Assembly (NCBI RefSeq): GCF_014650755.1
Contig: NZ_BMVO01000005.1
Location: 1 to 64,000, forward strand
Source: Streptomyces chryseus
Lineage (GTDB): Bacteria; Actinomycetota; Actinomycetes; Streptomycetales; Streptomycetaceae
Direction of reading: 5' to 3'
DNA: 64,000 nt
Of the stretch, positions 35,378 through 44,166 are shown piece after piece. The number at the start of each line of letters is the position of its first letter. Position 1 is the first letter of the stretch. Position numbers and translations under genes: made by a program. The notes under the pieces were generated by a model that was given only the letters and a program-made list of their open reading frames with translations, had not been told where the DNA came from and made no database searches.

Positions 35378-35933
35378 ATGCCCGAGATCCAACTCACCGC
35401 CGGGACCGTCGCGTACGAGGACACCGGCGGGCCGGGTCCCGTCGTCGTCCTGCTCCACGGTCTGGTCCACGACGCGACGGTGTGGCGCAAGGTGGTCGCC
35501 GACCTGCGCGCGGACCACCGGGTCCTCGCTCCGACCCTGCCGTACGGCGCGCACCGCATCCCCATGCGCCCGGACGTGCCGCTCACCCCGGACTCCGTCG
35601 CCAAGCGGCCCGTACCCGACGAGATCCTCGACGGCTGGCTGCGGCCGCTCCTGACCGAACCCGCGATCCGTGCCGACTTCCGCCGGGACAACCGGGGCGT
35701 ACGCAGGACCGAGCTGCTCGAAGCGGTGGACGGCCTGCGGAAGTTCGACAAGCCGGCGCTCGTGGTGTGGGCGACGGAGGACCGGATGATGCCGCGCGCA
35801 CGGGCGCAGGCTGGCCGACGTACTGCCGCAGGGGCGGCTCGTCGAGATCGAGGACAGCTGCACGCTGATCGCCGAGGACCGGCCTGAGGAGCTGTCGGCG
35901 GTCCTGCGCGGTTTCATCGCCGAGACGCGGTGA
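35378..35933 (+). pseudogene. Alpha/beta-hydrolase gene with deletion and frameshift
   Basis: Starts normally (ATG at 35378 after GAGAGGGAGG) with VAYEDTGGPGPVVVLLHGLVHDATVWRKVVADL. After DVPLTPDSVA it jumps straight to KRPVPDEILDGWLRPLL, so the nucleophile elbow (GxSxG) and most of the cap, roughly 100 residues, are gone. The first frame ends at 35887. Around 35800-35811 the natural C-terminus continues in another frame as LADVLPQGRLVEIEDS through FIAETR to a stop at 35931-35933. Two independent lesions make this a dead gene. Confidence 0.8.
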
Positions 35934-35936
35934 GGT

Positions 35937-35983
35937 CCCGCCTCCGGCGGCCGGACCGGTGAGGACCGGCCGCCGGAGGCGGG
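35937..35983. terminator. Hairpin between hydrolase remnant and DUF2993 gene
   Basis: Perfect 18-nt arms (35937-35954 and 35966-35983, starting CCCGCCTCCGGCGGCCGG) with an 11-nt loop between convergent genes. Confidence 0.85.
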
Positions 35984-35992
35984 CGCCGGGCG

Positions 35993-37240
35993 CTACGCGT
36001 CGCCGTCGGCCGCCTCGCCGAAGGTCAGGCCCGTACCGGCCAGGTCCGCCCGGACGCCCTCGTGCTCCACGCTGATGTCGCGCAGCCGTAGCCCCCCGGC
36101 GGCGCCGGGCAGCCGGAAGTTCAGCGAGAGTCGCTCCGAGAGCTCCGGCGGCCGCAGGCTGAGCAGCGCGCCGACCAGCTCGGGGTCGATGCCGGCCTTC
36201 TCCAGCAGCCAGGGGTGGTCCACGACCACGTCGACGAGGTTCAGCTTCATCAACCGCTGGGCGAAACGGGGCGACCCGGTGAGTTCGTGCAGGGACTTCT
36301 CGCTCCGCAGCGCCCGCTCGACCCACTCCCTCGGTACGCCGAGCCGGTCGACCACCGCCGGAACCGCCAGCAGCGCCTTCACATGGGCCGCTTCCCGGCT
36401 GATCCGGGCGGCGGCCCGCGGGTGCAGGCGCAGACCGGAGTGCGCGCGGTCCTTTCCGGGGCGGTAGGTGACGAGGCCCGGGATGTCGAGCCGCATGTGG
36501 TCGACGGTCGTGGACACCGCCCGGTCGCCGTCGCGGCGTATGTGCGCCTCGGCCCGTACGCGCACTTCGTGCCCGGCGACGGGCAGGGAGCCCGCCACCC
36601 GCACCCGGTTCTCGCCGTCCTTGGTGAATTTCGCCTGTGAGGCGCCGAGTTCGCGGCCCAGGTCGTCGAAGGACAGCAGGACGTCGCCGTCCACACGGCC
36701 GACGACCGCGCCCCGGATCGACGTGGGGAGGCTGCCGACGACGCGGATGTCCCGGGCGGTGGCCCGCACCTCGGCGAGGGAGACCCGGTCGGCGGCCACG
36801 TCGGGAACGGACACCTCGACCTCGTCGAGCCGCCGCTGCGCGACCTGGGTGAGGAAGGGGAAGCCGCGGATGTCGATTTCGGGCGCGGTGGCCAGCCCCA
36901 GCGACTGCTGGAGCTTCTCCTCGGCCTTGTCCTGTGCGTACAGCACGGCGAAGCGGTCGCAGGCCAGCAGGAGGGAGGCGCAGACGAGGCCGGTGACGGC
37001 CAGCTTCAGTACGAGGGGGACGGCGGCCAGCCGGCTCTTGCCGCGGTGGTTGGGCGGCTGCCACTCGTCGTCGTCACGGCCGTCGGCGCCGGACCCGTGA
37101 GGCGCGAGCCCGAGACCGAGCGGGTCGTCGTCACCGCCGGGGCCCGGCGGGTCGGCTTCATCGGGGTCCGGCGTGGCCAGGAGGGCCAGTTCGTCATAGG
37201 GATTGGGGGGATGTGAGGCTGTGCGTGTGGGGGGTGGCAT
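35993..37240 (-). CDS. DUF2993/LmeA-like membrane-anchored protein
   Basis: 415 aa. A Pro/Asp-rich cytoplasmic N-terminus (about 75 residues) is followed by one transmembrane segment (VPLVLKLAVTGLVCASLLLAC) and a large extracellular DUF2993 domain: AEEKLQQSLGLATAPEIDIRGFPFLTQVAQRRLDEVEVSVPDV onwards. LmeA in mycobacteria is a phospholipid-binding protein that affects lipomannan elongation; I infer a cell-envelope role. The ATG at 37240 was chosen over an upstream extension because the start fits a Streptomyces DUF2993 N-terminus and GGGATGAG precedes it. Confidence 0.85.
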   Translation of the reverse strand: MPPPTRTASHPPNPYDELALLATPDPDEADPPGPGGDDDPLGLGLAPHGSGADGRDDDEWQPPNHRGKSRLAAVPLVLKLAVTGLVCASLLLACDRFAVLYAQDKAEEKLQQSLGLATAPEIDIRGFPFLTQVAQRRLDEVEVSVPDVAADRVSLAEVRATARDIRVVGSLPTSIRGAVVGRVDGDVLLSFDDLGRELGASQAKFTKDGENRVRVAGSLPVAGHEVRVRAEAHIRRDGDRAVSTTVDHMRLDIPGLVTYRPGKDRAHSGLRLHPRAAARISREAAHVKALLAVPAVVDRLGVPREWVERALRSEKSLHELTGSPRFAQRLMKLNLVDVVVDHPWLLEKAGIDPELVGALLSLRPPELSERLSLNFRLPGAAGGLRLRDISVEHEGVRADLAGTGLTFGEAADGDA

Positions 37241-37304
37241 CGGCTCATCCCACCATGTGAACCGCCCTCGAACGCAAGCGCGATGGGCGGTACCTCCTTG
37301 TTCG

Positions 37305-37556
37305 GCCAGGTATGTGGCCGGGAACTTCGGCTCGACCCGGCTCGGCAGCCGCTTCCAGCGCACCGGAATCAACGACCACCGCAACGAGTGCTCGCAGCGG
37401 GCAGTCGAGCGCCTCGGCGCGCGGCGCGAAGGTGTCCTGCGCGGTCACCGGATCCGGCCGGACGGAACCATGCGCGACACGGTCGTCCACTCGATGCTCG
37501 CCGACGAGTGGACCGCCGCCCGCGACGCGCTGACCAGCCGCCTCACGCGCCCCTGA
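37305..37556 (+). pseudogene. C-terminal remnant of a GNAT acetyltransferase
   Basis: An open frame without a credible start encodes HRNECSQRAVERLGARREGVLRGHRIRPDGTMRDTVVHSMLADEWTAARDALTSRLTRP, ending at 37554-37556. This is the C-terminal third of RimJ/RimL-type GNAT enzymes. The acetyl-CoA-binding loop and N-terminal strands are missing; residues before about 37350 are already degenerate. The rest of the 414-bp gap (37241-37654) holds only the start region of the next gene. Confidence 0.7.
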
Positions 37557-37654
37557 GGCGACGCCGCTGATCGAGTGGTGGCCCCCATAGTGGGGGCTTA
37601 CGGTCGAATGGTGGGTGAAACCGCCCACTGCCCCTTCCGTGAGGGCCATACGCC

Positions 37655-39199
37655 ATGACGACTCCACAACCGGCACCGGCGAAAGCGGGCGCCGCTCCGG
37701 GACCGGAAGGGCGGAACGGCCTCGCCCTGCTGGTCATCGCCTCGTGCCAGCTGATGGTGGTCCTCGACATCACCATCGTGAACATCGCCCTGCCGCAGAT
37801 CCAGCGCGACCTCGAGTTCTCCACGACGAGTCTGTCCTGGGTGGTCAACGCCTACACGCTGACGTTCGGAGGGCTGCTCCTCCTCGGCGGCCGGGCCGGT
37901 GACATCCTCGGCCGCCGCCGGGTCTTCATCTTCGGCGTCCTGCTGTTCGTACTGGCCTCCCTGCTCGGCGGGCTCGCGCAGAACGCCGGCCAACTCCTCG
38001 CCGCCCGCGCCCTGCAGGGTGTCGGCGGCGCCATCGCCTCGCCGACGTCGCTCGCGCTGATCGCCACCACCTTCACCGAAGGCCCCGCCCGCAACCGGGC
38101 CTTCGGGGTCTTCGCCGCGGTCTCGGCGGGCGGCGGCGCGATCGGGCTGCTGGCCGGCGGCATGCTCGTCGAATGGCTGGACTGGCGCTGGGTGTTCTTC
38201 GTCAACGTGCCGATCGGAGTGCTCATCGCCGTCGCCACCCCCCGCGTCATCAGGGAGTCCGAGCGCCACCCCGGCCACTTCGACGTCACCGGCGCGCTGA
38301 CCTCCACCCTCGGCATGGTGTGTCTGGTCTACGGCTTCATCCGCGCGGCGCAGGAGGGCTGGACCGACGGCCTGACACTGGCTTCGTTCGGCGCCGCGGT
38401 GGTGCTGCTCGGCGCGTTCGTCCTGGTGGAGCGGCGCTCGAAGCAACCCATCACGCCGTTGCACATGTTCGCCGACCGCAACCGGGCGGGCACGTACGGC
38501 ATCATGCTCAGCCTCGCCGCCGCGATCTTCGGCATGTTCTTCTTCCTCACGCTGTTCGTCCAGGGCGTCCTGGACTTCAGCCCGCTCACCGCCGGTCTCG
38601 CCTTCCTGCCGGTCAGCGCCGTCATCGCGGTGGGCGCGGGACTCGCCTCCCAGCTCCTGCCGAAGTACGGGCCGAAACCCTTCATGGTGGTGGGGTCCAT
38701 CCTGGCGGCGGCCGGCCTGTCGTGGCTGACCCTGACGGACATCGACTCCACGTATCTGGGCAGCATCCTCGGGCCGATGCTGGTCTTCAGCCTCGGCATG
38801 GGCATGAACTTCGTCGCCCTGACGCTGATGGCCGTTTCGGGGGTGTCCCCGCAGGAGACGGGCGCGGCCTCGGGGCTGCTCAACGTCACGCAGCAGGTGG
38901 GCGGCTCGCTGGGACTGTCCATCCTGGTGACGGTGTTCGGCACGGCGAGCCGCAACGAGGCGAAGGACCAGGTCCCGGGCTTCCTGGCGCAGGCCACCCC
39001 GGCGCAGCGGCTGGCCTTCGAACGTACCGGTCAGCTCCCGCCGCCCTGGGCCGACGAGGTCCTCACCTCGGGCGTCTCCGCCGCGTTCATCGTGGCCGCC
39101 GCCTTCACGGTCGTCGCCGCGATCATCGCGCTCGTCGCCATCCAGGTACGCCCGTCCGACCTGGAACGCCTCAAGGGCGGGACAATGCCCGGCCTATGA
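37655..39199 (+). CDS. MFS multidrug transporter, DHA2 family
   Basis: 514 aa, about 14 transmembrane segments. TM1 holds LMVVLDITIVNIALPQIQ (motif D1), then SWVVNAYTLTFGGLLLLGGRAGDILGRRR, and motif C-like RALQGVGGAIASPTSLALI. It ends with a short basic tail. Proton-driven drug export is expected. It stands alone, with no regulator next to it, so the substrate cannot be inferred. Confidence 0.9.
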   Translation: MTTPQPAPAKAGAAPGPEGRNGLALLVIASCQLMVVLDITIVNIALPQIQRDLEFSTTSLSWVVNAYTLTFGGLLLLGGRAGDILGRRRVFIFGVLLFVLASLLGGLAQNAGQLLAARALQGVGGAIASPTSLALIATTFTEGPARNRAFGVFAAVSAGGGAIGLLAGGMLVEWLDWRWVFFVNVPIGVLIAVATPRVIRESERHPGHFDVTGALTSTLGMVCLVYGFIRAAQEGWTDGLTLASFGAAVVLLGAFVLVERRSKQPITPLHMFADRNRAGTYGIMLSLAAAIFGMFFFLTLFVQGVLDFSPLTAGLAFLPVSAVIAVGAGLASQLLPKYGPKPFMVVGSILAAAGLSWLTLTDIDSTYLGSILGPMLVFSLGMGMNFVALTLMAVSGVSPQETGAASGLLNVTQQVGGSLGLSILVTVFGTASRNEAKDQVPGFLAQATPAQRLAFERTGQLPPPWADEVLTSGVSAAFIVAAAFTVVAAIIALVAIQVRPSDLERLKGGTMPGL

Positions 39200-39292
39200 G
39201 CCCGCCGCCGCGCCCGGCCCGCGCCCGTTTGCCGTCGGGACGACGGGCAAGACGGCAGGGGACAGGCGGCGGCAGGACATTGAGGAGCAGCA

Positions 39293-39733
39293 GTGATCAC
39301 CCAGGAGCAGCTCGGCAGGCTGACCGGCCGTCCCGTCCACGACGCGGACGGGCTCGACATCGGCCACGTGGAACGCCTCCTGCTCGACGACACCACCGGC
39401 CGCCCCGAGTGGGCTCTGGTGCGCGGCGGCCCGTCCGGCCCCGGTGACGCCTTCGTGCCGCTGCGGGAAGCCGTCCTGGCCGGCGACCACGTGGAGGTCG
39501 CCTTCACGGCGGCCGCGATCGCGGCGGCCCCCGGTACCGGGGGCGACGACGTCCTGACCGTGGTCGACGAGCGGACGCTGTTCGCGCACTACGGCATCAG
39601 GGACGTACGGGAGCAGGTGAACGCCGACGAGGGAACGGGCTGGTCCGCGATGGACCGCGCCCAGCACATCCGCGCCGGCGCGAGCGGCCACGAGGACGCC
39701 CGCACCCGCCTGCGCCCTTACGACCCGGCCTGA
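39293..39733 (+). CDS. PRC-barrel domain protein
   Basis: 146 aa, GTG start with GAGGAGCAGCA upstream. Residues 1-75 form a PRC barrel (LTGRPVHDADGLDIGHVERLLLDDTTGRPEWALVRGG... FVPLREAVLAGDHVEVAF). The tail holds TVVDERTLFAHYGIRDVREQ, common in actinobacterial PRC-barrel proteins of unknown, often stress-related, function. Confidence 0.85.
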   Translation: MITQEQLGRLTGRPVHDADGLDIGHVERLLLDDTTGRPEWALVRGGPSGPGDAFVPLREAVLAGDHVEVAFTAAAIAAAPGTGGDDVLTVVDERTLFAHYGIRDVREQVNADEGTGWSAMDRAQHIRAGASGHEDARTRLRPYDPA

Positions 39734-39750
39734 CGGAGGGCCCTGACACA

Positions 39751-39789
39751 GGTGAGGGGAGCGGCCGCGATCCGGCCGCTCCCCTCACC
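39751..39789. terminator. Bidirectional hairpin terminator
   Basis: 17-nt perfect arms (39751-39767 and 39773-39789, starting GGTGAGGGGAGCGGCCG) between the convergent PRC-barrel and HTH-MurA genes. Confidence 0.88.
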
Positions 39790-39800
39790 GCCATCGCGCG

Positions 39801-41330
39801 CTAGATGTCCCGGAAGATCTCGATCTGCGCGCCGACCGAGTTGAGCCGCTCCGCCAGCTCCTCGTAACCACGGTTGATGACGTAGACGTTGCGCAGTACG
39901 GACGTGCCCTCGGCCGCCATCATCGCCAGCAGCACGACCACGGCGGGGCGCAGGGCCGGCGGGCACATCATCTCGGCGGCGCGCCAGCGGGTCGGGCCCT
40001 CGACCAGCACGCGGTGCGGGTCGAGCAGCTGCAGGCGGCCGCCGAGGCGGTTGAGGTCCGTGAGGTAGATCGCCCGGTTGTCGTACACCCAGTCGTGGAT
40101 CAGGGTCTGGCCCTGGGCCACCGCCGCGATCGCCGCGAAGAACGGCACGTTGTCGATGTTCAGCCCGGGGAACGGCATCGGGTGGATCTTGTCGATCGGC
40201 GCCTCCAGCTTGGAGGGCCGTACGGTCAGGTCCACCAGCCGGGTACGCCCGTTGTCCGCCTCGTACTCGCCGCTGCGGTCGTGGTCGAGGCCCATCTCCT
40301 CCAGCACCGCGAGCTCGATCTCCAGGAACTCGATCGGCACCCGGCGGATCGTCAGCTCCGAGCCCGTCACCACGGCTGCCGCGAGCAGGCTCATCGCCTC
40401 GACCGGGTCCTCGGACGGCGAGTAGTCCACGTCCACGTCGATGTTCGGTACGCCGTGCACGGTCAGCGTGGTGGTGCCGACCCCCTCGACCCGTACGCCG
40501 AGCGCCTCCAGGAAGAAGCACAGGTCCTGGACCATGTAGTTGGACGAGGCGTTGCGGATGACGCTCACGCCGTCGTGGCGGGCCGCCGCGAGCAGCGCGT
40601 TCTCCGTCACCGTGTCGCCGCGCTCGGTCAGCACGATCGGCCGGCCGGGCCCGGCCGACGGCTCCACCACCGCGTGGTAGATGCCCTCGGTCGCGGTGAT
40701 GTCGAGGCCGAAGCGGCGCAGCGCGATCATGTGCGGCTCGATGGTGCGCGTGCCGAGGTCGCAGCCGCCGGCGTAGGGGAGCTTGAAGTGGTCCATGCGG
40801 TGCAGCAGCGGGCCGAGGAACATGATGATGCTCCGGGTCCGGCGCGCCGCCTCCGCGTCCATGGAGTCCATGTCCAGCTCGGCCGGCGGGACGATCTCCA
40901 GGTCCTTGCCTTCGTTGATCCAACGGGTGCGCACGCCGATGGAGTTGAGCACCTCCAGCAGGCGGTAGACCTCCTCGATGCGCGCGACGCGCCGCAGGAC
41001 GGTGCGGCCCTTGTTGAGGAGTGAGGCGCAGAGCAGCGCCACGCAGGCGTTCTTGCTCGTCTTCACGTCGATCGAACCGGAGAGACGGCGGCCGCCGACG
41101 ACACGTAGATGCATCGGTCCCGCGTACCCCAGCGAGACGATTTCACTGTCGAGGGCCTCGCCGATCCGCGCGATCATCTCAAGGCTGATGTTCTGGTTGC
41201 CGCGCTCGATGCGGTTGACGGCGCTTTGGCTGGTGCCCAGCGCTTCAGCGAGCTGTGTCTGTGTCCAGCCCCGGTGCTGCCGGGCGTCACGGATGAGCTT
41301 GCCGATGCGTACGAGGTAGTCGTCTGCCAT
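39801..41330 (-). CDS. murA: MurA-type EPT fused to N-terminal Cro/C1 HTH
   Basis: 509 aa. Residues 5-65 are an XRE HTH (IGKLIRDARQHRGWTQTQLAEALGTSQSAVNRIERGNQNIS). Residues about 73-509 are a complete UDP-GlcNAc 1-carboxyvinyltransferase: SKNACVALLCASLL with the Lys-Asn pair, GGCDLGTRTIEPH with the PEP-binding catalytic Cys, and the C-terminal NRGYEELAERLNSVGAQIE. MurA commits UDP-GlcNAc to peptidoglycan. The ordinary MurA has no HTH, so this paralogue may be an enzyme-regulator hybrid. It corresponds to the S. coelicolor gene next to aconitase (SCO5998, from memory). An ATCTC-N6-GAGAT palindrome lies 12 nt before the start codon. Confidence 0.93.
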   Translation of the reverse strand: MADDYLVRIGKLIRDARQHRGWTQTQLAEALGTSQSAVNRIERGNQNISLEMIARIGEALDSEIVSLGYAGPMHLRVVGGRRLSGSIDVKTSKNACVALLCASLLNKGRTVLRRVARIEEVYRLLEVLNSIGVRTRWINEGKDLEIVPPAELDMDSMDAEAARRTRSIIMFLGPLLHRMDHFKLPYAGGCDLGTRTIEPHMIALRRFGLDITATEGIYHAVVEPSAGPGRPIVLTERGDTVTENALLAAARHDGVSVIRNASSNYMVQDLCFFLEALGVRVEGVGTTTLTVHGVPNIDVDVDYSPSEDPVEAMSLLAAAVVTGSELTIRRVPIEFLEIELAVLEEMGLDHDRSGEYEADNGRTRLVDLTVRPSKLEAPIDKIHPMPFPGLNIDNVPFFAAIAAVAQGQTLIHDWVYDNRAIYLTDLNRLGGRLQLLDPHRVLVEGPTRWRAAEMMCPPALRPAVVVLLAMMAAEGTSVLRNVYVINRGYEELAERLNSVGAQIEIFRDI

Positions 41331-41341
41331 GGCGGCAGGTT

Positions 41342-41357
41342 ATCTCAGATATGAGAT
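41342..41357. promoter_or_regulatory. ATCTC-N6-GAGAT operator at HTH-murA
   Basis: ATCTCAGATATGAGAT, arms ATCTCA/TGAGAT, immediately upstream of the HTH-MurA start. The half-sites and 6-bp spacing are the same as at 46948-46963 in the aconitase promoter. Confidence 0.7.
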
Positions 41358-41445
41358 GCCGCATTCCGAGGGACGGGTGTGGCAGTCGTGGCGCGGGGCA
41401 TGCGCCGGTGCGGTCGCGGGGAAACGTCGGGGGCGGCGGATGTCC

Positions 41446-41465
41446 TTTGACACTGAAGTTAGTCG
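41446..41465. repeat. Transposon end repeat L1
   Basis: TTTGACACTGAAGTTAGTCG. Matches the reverse complement of R2 (46858-46878) at about 15 of 20 positions; this is the expected inverted orientation for the left end. Confidence 0.75.
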
Positions 41466-41486
41466 CCTGGGTCGCGCTGACCTGCC

Positions 41487-41507
41487 ACGACTAAGTTGGT
41501 TGGCAAA
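41487..41507. repeat. Transposon end repeat L2 (opposite orientation)
   Basis: Begins ACGACTAAGTTGGTTGGCAA and matches R1/R2 in the same orientation as the right end, so it faces L1 across 21 bp instead of repeating it directly. Confidence 0.65.
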
Positions 41508-41552
41508 CGATCACGTGAGACCGATCGCGGCGTTGGCGGTCACGTCGGCTGG

Positions 41553-42362
41553 TCAGTCCCAGTCGGACGCCGGCTGATCGACTCGGCCGCCTGTGTGTGG
41601 TGTGGGGATGTAGCCCTTCGCACCGTCGGGGAGGTCGGCGACACACGCCGACGAGCAGGCGCTGACCAGCAGAGGAAGCACGTCGGTGGCCACGCGTAGC
41701 GAGATCCACACCTGATGGAGTCCGCCCTGTGCGATCGGATGATTGCAGACACTGCAGCGATGGATGACGGTGACGCCCCATCGCCGGGGATCCAGGTTCT
41801 CCAGATCGAGGTCCGCGACGGAGCCCTGGGCAGGCTGAAGCCTCGGGAAGGGCGGCCGCAGCTTCTCGTTGCCGAACAACGCGCGCGTGCTCGCTGTGCT
41901 GCGGGTCAGCTTCGGGCATCGGGTGATCTCGTAGGGGAACCAGTGCAGCCGGTAGGAGGTGTATGGGGTGAACTCCTCCAGGCTGGTCATGGATCCGATC
42001 TCGGGCGGGATGCGGACCAAGTTGCTGCCGTAGAGCACCAGGTGTTTGACCGCCGTCAGTCTGGCGATGCTCGGGGGCAGGGTGATGACCTGCCGCCGCT
42101 CTTCTGGGCTCAGATCGGTGAGGGGACGGAACTCTTCGCGCCCGTCGGCGATCGCCTCATCGACCAGCTCCAGCAGGTGCTGCCAGCCCGGGGCGGAGGT
42201 GTCCTGCCGTTCGGTGTGGAACCCGACGCGGGCTCGCGGTTGCGGCCTGGACTGGTCGAAGCACGAGCACGCGTCCTGGCGGGGTCCCTGCCACTCCGGG
42301 GCTGGATCTGATGTGTCGCCCCAGCGGTTCACGTAGAGCCTTGGTTCATCCTCGTCCGTCAT
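41553..42362 (-). CDS. LRR and zinc-ribbon protein, transposon cargo
   Basis: 269 aa. The middle has two to three leucine-rich units (LPPSIARLTAVKHLVLYGSNLVRIPPEIGSMTSLEEF). The C-terminal part has CSVCNHPI and, about 35 residues later, CSSAC, a plausible four-Cys zinc site. The N-terminus also has a CSCF pair. No enzyme motif is seen. It sits between the left end and tniQ on the same strand as the transposition genes, so it is the only evident cargo. Function is unknown. Confidence 0.75.
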   Translation of the reverse strand: MTDEDEPRLYVNRWGDTSDPAPEWQGPRQDACSCFDQSRPQPRARVGFHTERQDTSAPGWQHLLELVDEAIADGREEFRPLTDLSPEERRQVITLPPSIARLTAVKHLVLYGSNLVRIPPEIGSMTSLEEFTPYTSYRLHWFPYEITRCPKLTRSTASTRALFGNEKLRPPFPRLQPAQGSVADLDLENLDPRRWGVTVIHRCSVCNHPIAQGGLHQVWISLRVATDVLPLLVSACSSACVADLPDGAKGYIPTPHTGGRVDQPASDWD

Positions 42363-42421
42363 GGCACCAAGATACGGAGGTTGCTGAGGGCCGCTTCAGT
42401 CACTATGCGCGCGAGAGAGAC

Positions 42422-43108
42422 TCAGGGGCCAACGCTTGCGCGGGGAAGCTGACGCTGCTGATGGGGAATTGCGTGACGTTCCACATGCGGACGGGACCGG
42501 AAGTAGACGTTGATGGAGGAGTAGGACACGGAAACGTCGTGGTCGTCCATCAGCCGGTTCCAGATCTCTCGGAGATCGAGGCGTTGGGCGAGCATGGCGT
42601 CAATCAGGGTTCGTGTTGAGTCGTTGATCGCGGGGGCCGGCCGTCTGGCTGGCTGGCCCGTCGTGGGACCTCTCCTGGTCCTGTAGGTGCTCGGCGCTGG
42701 CATTTCCAGGATGGTGCGGATGGTCTGGGAGGGCAGCTGGTGGCGTCTGGACAGGTCACGGATGGTCGCAGTCCCGGACTGGGCAGTCTCGCGGATGTGG
42801 AGGGCCAGGTCCGGGCGGTCGGCCAAGGGGACGGTGCTGGGGTAGCGGACGTTCGGCTTGTTGCGTCGTCGTGGCGATGCGACGTCGGCCAGGGCCCGTT
42901 CGAGCGAGTGTCTGGGGCGGCCGGAGACTGCTGCGAGGCGGGAGAGACTGGGTTTGCCGAACCAGAACGGTGGGCCGCAGAGGAAACGGTGCAGGTAGCT
43001 GGGCTTGAGGTGGTTGGCGCGAGCCAGGCGTCGGATGTAGGAGTCGGTTGTCTCCCCGAGCCGTGGCGGAACCTGGATGGGAAGCAGGGCAGGGCGGTCA
43101 GTGTGCAC
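42422..43108 (-). CDS. tniQ: TniQ/TnsD-like target-selection protein (short)
   Basis: 228 aa from GTG 43108, with GAAGG upstream. The N-terminus LLPIQVPPRLGETTDSYIRRLARANHLKPSYLHRFL is the TniQ signature. The usual Cys4 zinc finger of long TniQ/TnsD proteins is not visible. Instead the C-terminal half looks like one or two HTH units (ATIRDLSRRHQLPSQTIRTIL; DLREIWNRLMDDHDVSVSYSSINVYFRS). It follows tnsC after 5 nt. It is expected to recruit TnsC to target DNA. Confidence 0.8.
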   Translation of the reverse strand: MHTDRPALLPIQVPPRLGETTDSYIRRLARANHLKPSYLHRFLCGPPFWFGKPSLSRLAAVSGRPRHSLERALADVASPRRRNKPNVRYPSTVPLADRPDLALHIRETAQSGTATIRDLSRRHQLPSQTIRTILEMPAPSTYRTRRGPTTGQPARRPAPAINDSTRTLIDAMLAQRLDLREIWNRLMDDHDVSVSYSSINVYFRSRPHVERHAIPHQQRQLPRASVGP

Positions 43109-43113
43109 GCGGG

Positions 43114-44166
43114 TTACCTTCGGGCCGTCTTCTTGGACGGGGACGTCGTCGCGGTTTCCGCGGCGTGGTCCAGAGGGATCGCGTCGATCGCTTCTTTGGT
43201 CACACGCTCGGTGCCGTTGAGGATTGCGTCGATCGCGGCGCCGCGGATCGCGTGAGACAACGCTCCGATCATGCCGTCGGCCCGGTTGTGGAGATAGCGA
43301 TCCATCTTGACCAGGCTTCCCGGCGGGTGTTCGTGCAGGAGCAATGTCTCTTCCAAGGTTGCGACCAGCCTCTTCCATTCGTCTCCGTAAGGAAAAGGCC
43401 GGGTGGGAACGAGGGTGAACCGGCCCGCGATCTGGGCGCCCCGCGTGCCGGCCAGCAGTTCGCTGGTCTCCAGGCCGATGCCGGCGTAAACGAACGTTGC
43501 GGGGATGCGCTCCGAGAAGTACTTCAGAGTGTCGGAGACCTCGCCGCCGGCCCGCGTGACCTGCGAGACATTGTGGATTTCGTCGACGAGCACGAGGCCG
43601 GTGCGAGTGTCGGTGCAGACGCCGACCACTGCCTCGATGATGTCCGTCATGTTCGAGCGGCCTCGGACGGGAAGGCCGAGGAAGCGGGCGAACTCAGCGG
43701 CGACCATGCGGGCGGTGGCCGCAGGCGGGACGGTGATGTAGAGAACCGGGATGCGGTCGGCGATGTTCGGGTGCCGGGCCCGGTCGAGGAGTTCGTGGGA
43801 CCGTCCGAGCTGGGTGATGGCGCTGGTCTTGCCCGTGCCGGGAAGCCCGGAGACCATCAGGCCGCGGCGGGCACTGATCGCGTGCCGGTTGAGCAGGACC
43901 AACCTGCGACCACAGATCACCGTCTTCTCGACGAACGAGGTGGCGACCGTGAGCATGCGGGCGTGATGGCCGAGCCGATCGTCGTCGTAAAGGTCCCGGC
44001 CGGTGGGAGAGAGCTGCTTCAGGTCGCCGGGAGACAAGAGGACCGGGGGCGCGGGGGATCTGTCGATGAACCTCCGCCATCCGTCCAACGTGGTGAGCTG
44101 TCGGTTGGCATCGGCGTCGACCTCCAGCAACGCGGTGTGTCGGGCCGCTAGTTCAGGGGTGGTCAC
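43114..44166 (-). CDS. tnsC: TnsC/TniB-like AAA+ ATPase
   Basis: 350 aa, GTG start overlapping the tnsB stop by 4 nt. Walker A GLPGTGKTSAITQLG, Walker B GLVLVDEIHNVS, and the AAA+ lid (RFTLVPTRPFPYGDEWKRLVATLEE). In Tn7-type systems this ATPase links the target selector to the transposase and prevents insertion near an existing copy. An N-terminal region of about 95 residues with LSPGDLKQLSPTGRDLYDDDRLGHHARM is typical of the actinobacterial branch. Confidence 0.9.
   Translation of the reverse strand: MTTPELAARHTALLEVDADANRQLTTLDGWRRFIDRSPAPPVLLSPGDLKQLSPTGRDLYDDDRLGHHARMLTVATSFVEKTVICGRRLVLLNRHAISARRGLMVSGLPGTGKTSAITQLGRSHELLDRARHPNIADRIPVLYITVPPAATARMVAAEFARFLGLPVRGRSNMTDIIEAVVGVCTDTRTGLVLVDEIHNVSQVTRAGGEVSDTLKYFSERIPATFVYAGIGLETSELLAGTRGAQIAGRFTLVPTRPFPYGDEWKRLVATLEETLLLHEHPPGSLVKMDRYLHNRADGMIGALSHAIRGAAIDAILNGTERVTKEAIDAIPLDHAAETATTSPSKKTARR

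Noticed and set aside
37655..39199. Second MFS pump as part of the PKS cluster
   Set aside because: It is 27 kb from the cluster, beyond core metabolic genes, with no co-directional biosynthetic neighbour.
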